From the NCBI GenBank assembly GCA_030849075.1, contig JASAOO010003090.1:1-21394 (forward strand): a stretch of 21,394 nt of DNA, read 5' to 3'. This stretch comes from Zelonia costaricensis (taxonomy: Eukaryota; Euglenozoa; Kinetoplastea; Trypanosomatida; Trypanosomatidae). The notes beneath the pieces were generated by a model, which was not told where the DNA came from, searched no databases, and worked only from the letters and a program-made list of their open reading frames with translations. The translations under genes and the position numbers were made by a program. Of the stretch, positions 7,501 through 14,488 are shown one piece after another (position 1 is the stretch's first letter; the number at the start of each line of letters is the position of its first letter).

Positions 7501-10341
7501 TACGGAAGCCCGCGCACGGCCACCACGGCAGATGGCAGCCCGCGCATGGCCGGTGATGGCAGCCCACGGGCAACGGACTACCGCAGCCCTGTGCGTCACC
7601 GGCCGCCACCGGAGAGCTCCGCGGACGACACGCCCCGCACCGCCTCCCCGATCGCCGTCAAGGTGCCCAAGACACGCCGTCCCAACAACAACAGCAGCAG
7701 CAGCGGCAACGGCGCGGCCGTCGCTGCGGCGGTGGCGGTCGCGTCGGTGGCTACGACGTCTGTGGGCGCCAAGACACGCATCGAGCGCGCCCCAGCGACG
7801 GTCTCGAAGCCGCCGCCGCAGCTACACGACGGTCCAGCGGGCAGTCGCACCCCACGCGCCCTCTCACCCGCCGCGCGGTCGCCGTCCACGTTGTCGTTGC
7901 TGGGGATGGGTGGCGGCCGCCGGCCCGCGCCAGCGGGTAGCAGCGGCCTCGCGACCTCCACCAGTGCCGCCTCGCCTGCGGCGGCCGACGACGAGACACA
8001 CGAGCTGGCAAGCGCCGTGCCCCCCTCACGCGCGCGGTTGAGTCGCGGGAACAGCCGCAGCGGCTCCCTGGCTGGCACGGCGAGCACCCTGCCGGGGGCG
8101 GGGTCGCCACTGACGGACTCGCTCTCGTTCAGCGCGGCGCCGCCAGCAACGAAGGGCACCGCGACGCCACCGTCGTCGTCCACCCACGGCGGCAGCGGTG
8201 CTTCCCCTGCCACTGCCACCGCTGCTGCTGCTGCTGCTGGCGCTCTGCTCACGCGCCGTGCCGCGTCGCTGGCGAGCCCGTTCGTGGTGACCGCCACGGT
8301 GAATCGCCTCAAGTCCGTGCCGTCGGCGAATGTGGCGGAGATGCGGGGGTCTGCCACGGCGCCGGTGACGGCGTCTCGTCGCACGATCGTGAGGTCGGGG
8401 CCCGCCGCCGCGGCTCCTGCAGACGGCGCGTCAGCGGAAGCAGAGGCGGGGGCGGACGCGAAGGCGGCGCCACAGCCGCCGACGCCGGTGGTGCCGACCG
8501 ACGGCGTCGACACGGCTCACCCACCTGCGGCGGTGATGCGGTCACGCGAGCGGTCGCTTGAGGACGGTCGCGCGGCGTCTGCAGCGCCGCCGCCTCGCCG
8601 CCGCCCCACGCGGTCGACGCAGGGAGTGGTGCGGCTGTCCACAGGCAGCCTGCAGACCGCCGCCGCCTCCCGGCCGGCGGCGTCGGGTGCTGCCGAGGAC
8701 CGGCCCACCGCTGAGTCGACCGCGGCAGGCGGGGAGGAGGCGGCAGGCGCGCGGCCCTTGAGCCGTGCCCGGCGGGTCTCCTCGCCGCTCCCGGCCATCC
8801 ACAGCCACAGCAGTGCGCTGGAGAACTCGCGCAGCATGCTCAGCGGCACCGGCAGCACCGGCACCCGCGACCGTCCACGCACGAGGTCCCCCTTGTCGCC
8901 CGCCACCCGGCCCCGCAGCGCGCGCAGCACCACCGTGGTGCCCGCCGACCTTGCCGGGGAGGGCGGCAGTGTGAAGCCCCTAAACGTGCAGCTGCTGCGC
9001 ACGGCTTCGCCGGTGGGTGCGCCGGGAGGGTCGCGGCTGACGGGCAGCCTCCCATCCTCCGGCGCCAACAATACCACCACCACCATAACACACGCCACGG
9101 GCACCGCCATGCCCAACTCGGGGATGCGCACGGCGCCGATGGCGACGCTGTCGCTCGCGCACCCCTCTGCGGTGGGGCACCGGGGTAGCATCACGGGCGG
9201 CAGCCACACGAACCTCACCGCGTCCCTGTCCAGCACCCTCGGCGCGTCCGTGAGCTCGTCGCTGAGCGCGTCGCTGGGGCAGCCGGTGACACGCTCGCCG
9301 CAGCACGCCGTGGCACCCGGCGCGGCGTCCAACTCGCGGCGTCCCTCAATGGAGGGGGTCGGCACCACCGCGACGCGCAGCGGTCTGCTGAACGGGCGCG
9401 GTGTCACGGTGTCGCCGAAGCCGTCAGCGACGTACCGCCGCACCAACTCCCCGCGCAGCCATGTCGTGGCGAGCACCGGCTCGCCGGCGCTGGTGGATGC
9501 AGCGGGGCTCAGCGGCGATAGCGCGTCCTCGCTGATGCCGCAGATGCTGGGGCTTCCGTCGTCGCAGCACCACCCGCTGCACGCACCGACGACCGCGACC
9601 GCGACCGCAACCATGACGAGCAGCGGTGCCGGCGGCGGCGGCGGTGGTGCCTTGGCGAGCATCCAGTCGCCGGCATCGCCGTACCAACAGCTGCAGCATC
9701 AGCACCAGCAGCAAGTCCAATCCCCATCAGCGGCCAACGCGCCAGGACCGCTCAGCAAGCCCGCCTTCTCCATCGTGCCGCGCTACGCACAGGCGGGGGT
9801 GGCGCCGACGCGGAGCTCGCTGCTGCGCCACGCCGCCGCCGCCCCATCACGCCCATCGCAGCTCACCGCCGTGGGCAGCGGCCCGAACGCCAACCCGACG
9901 TCGGTCTCATCTCCGAAGACCGCCGCCGTTCCATCGACGAGTTTCACCGCCCCGGCCGGTCGCGGCGGTGGCGGTGGCGGTGGCGAAGCCTCTACTGGTG
10001 CTGCTGCTGCTGCGGCGGCGAGTGGGGGCAACGCCGTCGGCTCGCGCGGCTGCTCTGTCAACAACGCGGGTGGTGACGGCGGGGCGGTGGTGAAGCACCG
10101 CCGCGACGCGCGCACGCTGAAGCGCATCGTTGTGGTGCGGCCGACGAGCTCGCAGAACAGCCGCACCACCTCCACGACGCCGGCGGTGGAGGAGAGCCGG
10201 GATGGGGATGGGCTGGACCGGCAGCGGAGCAGCGCGAACGGCGAGGACGCCTCCTTCAACTCGCACCCTGCCACGGCATCCAACAGGGACGCTTCGTTCT
10301 CGTCATCGATGACGCCGTCACCGAGCACTAACGACCGGTAA
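4534..10341 (+). CDS. CLK/LAMMER-like protein kinase with a giant low-complexity C-terminal tail
   Basis: This 1935-residue protein starts at the first ATG after 1.19 kb; the kinase domain begins near residue 20. Motifs in order are the glycine loop GSGNFSKV (27-34), VAMK Lys55, probable helix-C Glu68, HTDLKPEN (149-156, catalytic Asp151), DFG (177-179), STRPYRAPE (195-203), DIWSVG (215-220), HLHLMDRRVGRLP (241-253) and the late Arg315. HTD in place of HRD, STRxYRAPE and the degenerate LAMMER box point to the CLK branch of the CMGC group, dual-specificity kinases that often act on splicing or nuclear proteins. All catalytic residues are present, so it should be active. Residues 331-1935 are Ser/Ala/Thr/Pro-rich with many SP and TP sites, basic patches (698-715), a Gln/His run (1718-1729) and a Gly run (1811-1817). 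Typical CLKs carry their RS-rich extension at the N-terminus. Substrates are unknown. Confidence 0.92.
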   Translation: MTSRGEHIRLDKGAIVRNRYEVITSVGSGNFSKVYRVLDTYLSAKEQRRRPVAMKVIKKEYSSDAKYEKQMLIALHKNDTQHNARVSKMYECFVWQECPVFIMPIHGPSLRCRRLGVNRGVVTHEKLLEFALDILETMDFVHFQCHMVHTDLKPENILIADSGVADNSMGDEWVVCDFGSASLWRMDKLDSDLISTRPYRAPEVVLGNKWHYAADIWSVGCILYEVAMGHRLFEIRDDMTHLHLMDRRVGRLPDAFTRHAKYSNKFFNARGDFLSTPDVIRFGKCRLTPLRDMFKEDREFLRLLEGLLTYDPDERMTATEALALPLFDAVRTAREARLRQAEADAEARRQRRRSNNLVATLTTVDSCTTVNGVDTRESSVRRTATGRGDGEEDDEDVRDGEHGVPKREPVRSNSAHPTTGHPSTPAAAARDPQPRPSTTAAALSSTTEATTAKSGGGRTSTRGGSPSRPSHKRGEAKHSGTGATSGLNSSTTTQPAGPRRSLRASTLGNSVSSAANLSRSTHEGASSPVTSSPAPPSTPAEDRTNDSAPASASATPPQTKRPAAAAAGAAAAAASGKSRHSTSSVSNANTATTKGRGRSTSTPVAQTGHTQRSESRSSATGETVPSAPLEATRAAAKMPQPHETHGHPYRSISPSSASGGVTRVPPLTLHGVRSLAPPPLLLRSPTEDATMAFLAAPKRTPRGSSARGRSARKRTGRTVSPAGHTRTATPHQPPQTGATASPFAGAARPVSRTPSRSAAVSSSAFRPVEALSPSAATRSPRVSVRSSSVAGPPQTGASMPTAPVAPPLHTLRASAPSSGSMPTATAAGRSPRVHPSASSTAAAPPSRDAVNASTSMRLGTSLTTVALSPTTPPSRPSQEAAAVAGHQSPLQRGVTAAAVRARSEVAVHSPSNPQIADAVRSSSSASDNSALVATTGGGRVAASSSRPRDDTSTTDGEADYAVASTSPASVRVSSHDAPTSDAQSPAMTEYGSPRTATTADGSPRMAGDGSPRATDYRSPVRHRPPPESSADDTPRTASPIAVKVPKTRRPNNNSSSSGNGAAVAAAVAVASVATTSVGAKTRIERAPATVSKPPPQLHDGPAGSRTPRALSPAARSPSTLSLLGMGGGRRPAPAGSSGLATSTSAASPAAADDETHELASAVPPSRARLSRGNSRSGSLAGTASTLPGAGSPLTDSLSFSAAPPATKGTATPPSSSTHGGSGASPATATAAAAAAGALLTRRAASLASPFVVTATVNRLKSVPSANVAEMRGSATAPVTASRRTIVRSGPAAAAPADGASAEAEAGADAKAAPQPPTPVVPTDGVDTAHPPAAVMRSRERSLEDGRAASAAPPPRRRPTRSTQGVVRLSTGSLQTAAASRPAASGAAEDRPTAESTAAGGEEAAGARPLSRARRVSSPLPAIHSHSSALENSRSMLSGTGSTGTRDRPRTRSPLSPATRPRSARSTTVVPADLAGEGGSVKPLNVQLLRTASPVGAPGGSRLTGSLPSSGANNTTTTITHATGTAMPNSGMRTAPMATLSLAHPSAVGHRGSITGGSHTNLTASLSSTLGASVSSSLSASLGQPVTRSPQHAVAPGAASNSRRPSMEGVGTTATRSGLLNGRGVTVSPKPSATYRRTNSPRSHVVASTGSPALVDAAGLSGDSASSLMPQMLGLPSSQHHPLHAPTTATATATMTSSGAGGGGGGALASIQSPASPYQQLQHQHQQQVQSPSAANAPGPLSKPAFSIVPRYAQAGVAPTRSSLLRHAAAAPSRPSQLTAVGSGPNANPTSVSSPKTAAVPSTSFTAPAGRGGGGGGGEASTGAAAAAAASGGNAVGSRGCSVNNAGGDGGAVVKHRRDARTLKRIVVVRPTSSQNSRTTSTTPAVEESRDGDGLDRQRSSANGEDASFNSHPATASNRDASFSSSMTPSPSTNDR
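7501..7596 (+). repeat. Short GSPR protein repeat in the kinase tail
   Basis: Residues 990-1021 contain YGSPR, DGSPR, DGSPR and YRSP at intervals of 7-10 residues. Each is a proline-directed Ser followed by Arg, of the kind a CMGC kinase could itself modify. Confidence 0.7.
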
Positions 10342-11392
10342 GGGTAGCAGCGTAGACTGACGTGCGATTGTGTGTGTGTGTGTGTGAGTGGGTGGGTGTG
10401 CCTGTTTGTGCGGACGGGATGCGCGGTTCTGCTCCCCTCCCCCCTCTCTCCTGCGTGCTCACGCGTACGGAGGCGCAATCGATCGAGCGGGTGTTTCTCG
10501 TTGTCGCTTTCTTCGTGGTGCTGCTGCTTCTACGCGTCGTCCTTCTCCTGCCCCCCCCCCTCCCCCACCTCCCCTCTTCGCCAACGCAGAGTGCCTCCTC
10601 CTCCCTCCTTCACTCTCCCCTTCACCCGCTCATGCGATCCACACGGGCTGTGTGTTTGTGTTTGGCTCCTCCTCCCCCGATTCCGTCCCCAGTGCTCCAT
10701 CGAGCGCGCTGCTGACGCGCATCGCATCCGCCGACTGCTGCCGTCACCTTCGTCACTTCCCGCTTCATCCCTCTCCGTCCCCCCGCCTCCACCCATTCCC
10801 CTCCGACTCCATCGCCCCTCTCCCCTCCCCTCGCCCTATTATGTTGGCGCTCTAGAATGACCCGCACAGCCTCTAATGCGGCCTGTTGCTTTCCTTTATG
10901 TGTGTGTGTGTGTATGGGTAGATGCAGGCACGGCTGCGCGGGCGCTGTTCGCACCGTCCTTTGCGTTATCTTACTCTCTGTCTCTTCCTTGTGACTCGTG
11001 GTAGTCCCCTTCACCATCCATCGTCTATGTTCCCATCGTCCTATCTCTCCTCCCTCCCGCCGCGCCCCCCCTCCTCTCGTACTCTTGTGTGTGTGCGCGT
11101 TTGGTTGTTGCACAGGAGACGGCGGCGTCGGGTGGCTCGCCACACCCTGTGGAGCGTGTGCGCTGCACTTATGCTATTGTGTGTTTCGCTGCTCGCCTTC
11201 TCCGCCACCGTGGGTGCATCTATGTATGGCTCTCTGTGTGTGTGTGTGTGTCTGTGTTGGCTTGCCTCTCCGCTCGTGCCCACTGCACCCCTTCCTTTCT
11301 CCCCCCCACGACCTTAGCGCCATATGCGGCGTTCAATGCCTGCATGCACGCGTCTTCCCCTTCTACTTCTTTTTCCTTCACCTCTCTCGAAT

Positions 11393-11396
<4 letters not shown>

Positions 11397-11425
<29 letters not shown>
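11397..11425 (+). repeat. (GT)n microsatellite
   Basis: A 29-nt uninterrupted GT run, the longest of six such tracts between the kinase and the next gene. Confidence 0.95.
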
Positions 11426-11426
<1 letters not shown>

Positions 11427-12799
11427 CCTTGAGTTGTGGTTCTCTCTTCCATCCCCTTCTTCCCACTCGACGCCTCCCTGTGTCTGTGCGGTTGCTGCCC
11501 CGTGTCGGTGGCATCGTTTGCTGGTGTGCACAATGTGTGTCGATTGTGGTGTGTCGTGCGTCGTGTGTGTTGAAATCCGCTCTTATGGAGCTCGCCGTGT
11601 GCGGTGCTGCGTCGTTGTGTTTGTGTGTGTGTGTGTGTGTGTTCGGGTGCGTCTGCGTGTGTGCACGGGCGGGTGGTACGACTTCGTCATGGTGGCGGGC
11701 TCGTGGTGGTTGTCGCTGCGGCTTCTCCTCGTGCGTCTGGCCCGCTTGACGTGATGTGTGAGGCTCCTTGATGCCGCCGTTGTATCTCTGTGGCCCCCCT
11801 TTCCTCAGCTGCTTTCTCGTTTTCATTTCTCTCTCGCCTCCGCCGCCGTCTCTCGCTTCTTCTCATCCTCCTCCTCCGCTCGCTCCTTTCCACTTTCCTC
11901 GGCGCCCACGCCGTGTGTGCTCCTGCGCCCCCCCTGCCCTCCCCTCCCCCTTGCTCCTCATACATAGTGTCGCGATCGATGTGTGTGTCTATGTGTTTGT
12001 GTGTGGGTGTTTGCGTGTTTCTTCGGGATCGCTACGCTCGCAGTGGTTGTGTTCCAGCTGTGGCGATCCCAAAGGCGGTGGCCGATCTGCCTCACGTTGC
12101 TTTTCTCTCTTGCTCTTTTTTGTTTTTCTGGGTGTGCTCGACAGAGGCACCGAAGTCTCGTCTGGTGTGTGTTGAGTCGTCAGCTCACGCGTGCGTTTGA
12201 TGGTGGACTCGCGTGGTTGTGGCGGCGGTGGGGAGGCCTGTTCGTGCAGCGCCACAGCCTCGTCCTGCAGCGCAGCGAGCTCGTGTTTAACTTGTTTCTT
12301 CTATCTCTGATCCCCACGCGCGAGAGTGGAGGAAAGAGTGACCTACGGACAGTCCCTGCATGTGCCTGATGGGACCTGCGAAGGCAGAGAAGGAGGGAGG
12401 GAGGAGGGGGCGGGGTGAACACGCAGCGTGCCTCCACGCTCCACCACTTGATCATCCCCCGCTCTTCACATCTCCGCCTTTTATACGGTTCACCTTCCCC
12501 TTGTCCTGCCTCCATTCCCCCCTTCCGTTGCGTCGCCTGCGCAACTGCCCACGCTATCTGCTCCCTTTTCTCAGTGATGGCGGTGATCAGCCCCGCGCTT
12601 GAGAACGCACGGCGCACCCTTGGCCATCCCCCCCCCCCACTCGATTACCATCGGCCCTCGTCACGGGGTTGATCCTCTACACAGCTCTACAGCGCGTTCC
12701 GCTTTTTGCCTTTGCTGTTCTGTTGTGCCGTGCCGCGTCTGCACGCGTCTGTGCTGCGGTGTTTTTCTTGTTGTCCGCCTCGAAGCTTGGCCGTCTACG

Positions 12800-12819
12800 G
12801 CACGCGCGTTCCCGCGTGC
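12800..12819. repeat. 7-bp inverted repeat (small hairpin)
   Basis: GCACGCG (12800-12806) and CGCGTGC (12813-12819) are exact reverse complements around a 6-nt loop. It sits in the kinase-downstream region. Short GC-rich palindromes arise by chance, so significance is low. Confidence 0.6.
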
Positions 12820-13586
12820 GCTCGAGCGTCGGTGCTCCGGACGACGTCTCGAGTCGACCGTGCCGCCTCTATCGTTGCTGTGGTGTTGTCCTGCGTATCT
12901 CCGCTGGTGTGCGTTTGTGTGTGTCTGTGTGTGTGTGTGTGTGTCTGTTTGTGCTGACTCACTTTCTCCGCTTTGGCGCCCCACCCTTTGCCTTCGTTTT
13001 TCTTCCCATCAGTATGTTTGCGGTTGTCACACAAGGGGGTTGCAGACCAATGTGTGGCCGTCCACTTGAATGTGCGTTAGGTCTGCTTACGGTCTGCACA
13101 CGCGCGTGCATTCAGCGCAGGTGTCTTCTGTCCCCGCCACCTTCGCTCTTTGTCGTCTCTAACAGCCGCCATTCCAGGCTGACCCTTTCCATTGCGCCCG
13201 CTCCACATCTTTGCTCTCCCCTCCTCCGTCTGTCTTATCTCTTTCCGTTAGATCTCTCACGCGGCCTCGGCCCGCCTAACACACCCACCGCTCGCCCTTC
13301 TTCTCCCTCCCCCCACCTTGGCCCCTCCTCCAATTATCTGCATCGCTGCCTCGACCCCGCGTCATTATGTGGCTACAGTTCTCTCTCTTCTTTTCTGTCC
13401 TGTTTCCGAGTGCTCGCGTTGTTGCTGTTGTGCACGTCGTAGGTGCAAGAAGTGCGTGTATGCAAACCGGGTGCATCGGCGCGTAGAGGCCGGCCGGGTG
13501 GGGGTGGGGGTGGAGGAGCGTGGGCTGAGGGGACCTGAAGACACTTGAGCGATCAAGCAGGAGCCGTGACTCGCCTCTGTGGCGAT

Positions 13587-13600
13587 CCCCCCCCCCCCCC
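13587..13600 (+). repeat. C14 homopolymer
   Basis: Fourteen consecutive C follow CTGTGGCGAT. An A/CAAA-rich stretch follows at 13610-13650. Length errors are likely in such runs. Confidence 0.9.
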
Positions 13601-14140
13601 ACCCCCTCACACCCAGGCAAACACAAACACAAACAGAAACAAACAAAAGCCACTACAAGAGATAAGCGGAAAGCAAAGAAGGATGTGCACGCCGACGCAC
13701 GTGTTGAAGCGCATCTGCGCGACCAGGCGGTGCACCGGCCAAACCACCATGTGCCCTCCCAAAGCGGAGGAGCGTGCGTACGAGGTGTCCGCGACAGCGC
13801 AGCGGGGCGACGGCGGCCTTCGCTCCGCTTCCTTCCACGCCTCCCAGTTCTTCATTACTGCTCACGCGAGAGGTGCACCCACCACCGTCACGGAGCGAAG
13901 AGTGGGTCAGGGGGACGGGAGGGGGGGAGGTGCGATCCCGCCTCCCTCCCCCAGCTCCCCCGAAAGACAGGCACTTCGGCAGCACACACGCTTGCGAAGG
14001 CACGCCTGTGTGCGCTTCTGTGTTGGTGCGCCGCTCGTCCATGCTCGCGAGCCACTTCTCCCTCTTGCATGTCCCGTATCCCCGCGTGAGCTGCACTTCG
14101 TCTTCTCCACATCTCCTCCCCTTCACACTTCTGCTTTCAC

Positions 14141-14200
14141 ATTTTTCTTTTCTCCCCCCCCCTTTCCCGACTTGCCACCCACGCGCGCCGGCGCCATGAG
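14141..14200 (+). promoter_or_regulatory. Candidate trans-splice acceptor of the zinc/coiled-coil gene
   Basis: A strong pyrimidine tract (14141-14168, T-rich then C-rich) is followed by the first AG at 14199-14200. Splicing here removes the ATG at 14196-14198 and leaves a 288-nt 5' UTR with no ATG before the start at 14489, which fits well. A second candidate is CTTTCTTAG at 14472-14480, which would leave only 8 nt before the start. Confidence 0.5.
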
Positions 14201-14363
14201 AAGTGGGAGAAGTGCTGCCTCTTCGAATCATCGACGTGCGCCGGCACCCTCTTTGTGCTCGCTCTGCGCTCAGCGGCGCGACCGTAATTCGTGTCCGTGC
14301 AACACACTAAGAGAGAGCGCAGCCGGTGCGCCAGCGCCATCACATAGACGTGCAGCCGCCACT

Positions 14364-14458
14364 CACACACACACACACACCAGACGGCGCTCTCTGCGCG
14401 AGTCAACGGCGGGAGTCTTGCGGTACTTGCATTCCTGTGTGTGTGTGTGTGTGTGTGT
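14364..14458 (+). repeat. Facing (CA)n and (GT)n tracts in the likely 5' UTR
   Basis: A 17-nt CA run (14364-14380) and a 23-nt GT run (14436-14458) are separated by 55 nt. In mRNA they could pair into an uninterrupted stem of up to 17 bp, ending 30 nt before the start codon. Confidence 0.8.
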
Positions 14459-14488
14459 TCGCTTTGTACTGCTTTCTTAGCGCTGGTC

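Larger units (their letters stand above)
10342..13560. other. Intergenic / 3' UTR region after the kinase gene
   Basis: I see no convincing gene here. Open frames are short or come from GT microsatellites. GT tracts lie at 10369-10386, 10899-10913, 11235-11250, 11397-11425, 11622-11642 and 12926-12944. ATGs occur at ordinary frequency, unlike the leader regions. The kinase 3' UTR and its poly(A) site should lie here. If the poly(A) site is coupled to the acceptor at 14200, the 3' UTR would be over 3 kb. Confidence 0.6.
13683..14480 (+). other. Doubtful 265-codon open frame with a coding-like first fifth
   Basis: A true ATG at 13683 opens a frame that ends at the TAG at 14478-14480. Over its first 40 codons about 88% of third positions are G or C, against about 50% at first and 62% at second positions, a bias typical of Leishmania genes. 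After about 60 codons it turns into low-complexity Pro, Ser and His-Thr text running through the polypyrimidine region of the next gene, so the whole frame is unlikely to be a protein. On the minus strand the same third positions belong to a frame starting with ATG at 13855. I do not recognise either product. It may be a small gene, a remnant, or chance. Confidence 0.2.

Noticed and set aside
7596..9662. Minus-strand open frames of 305 and 381 codons
   Set aside because: They are antisense shadows of the GC3-rich kinase tail, which suppresses stop codons on the opposite strand.
11983..12369. + strand frame with two hydrophobic stretches, resembling a small membrane protein
   Set aside because: It has no ATG at its start, begins in a GT repeat, and hydrophobic text is expected from T-rich DNA.
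12058..13589. 13-nt word CTGTGGCGATCCC shared at 12058-12070 and 13577-13589, possible traces of a dispersed repeat such as a SIDER element
   Set aside because: The similarity does not extend to either side, and one such match in several kilobases is not surprising. I could not verify a SIDER signature by eye.
14441..14488. Upstream extension of the hypothetical protein with a GTG start
   Set aside because: It is translation of the GT microsatellite, lacks ATG, and trypanosomatid nuclear genes use ATG.
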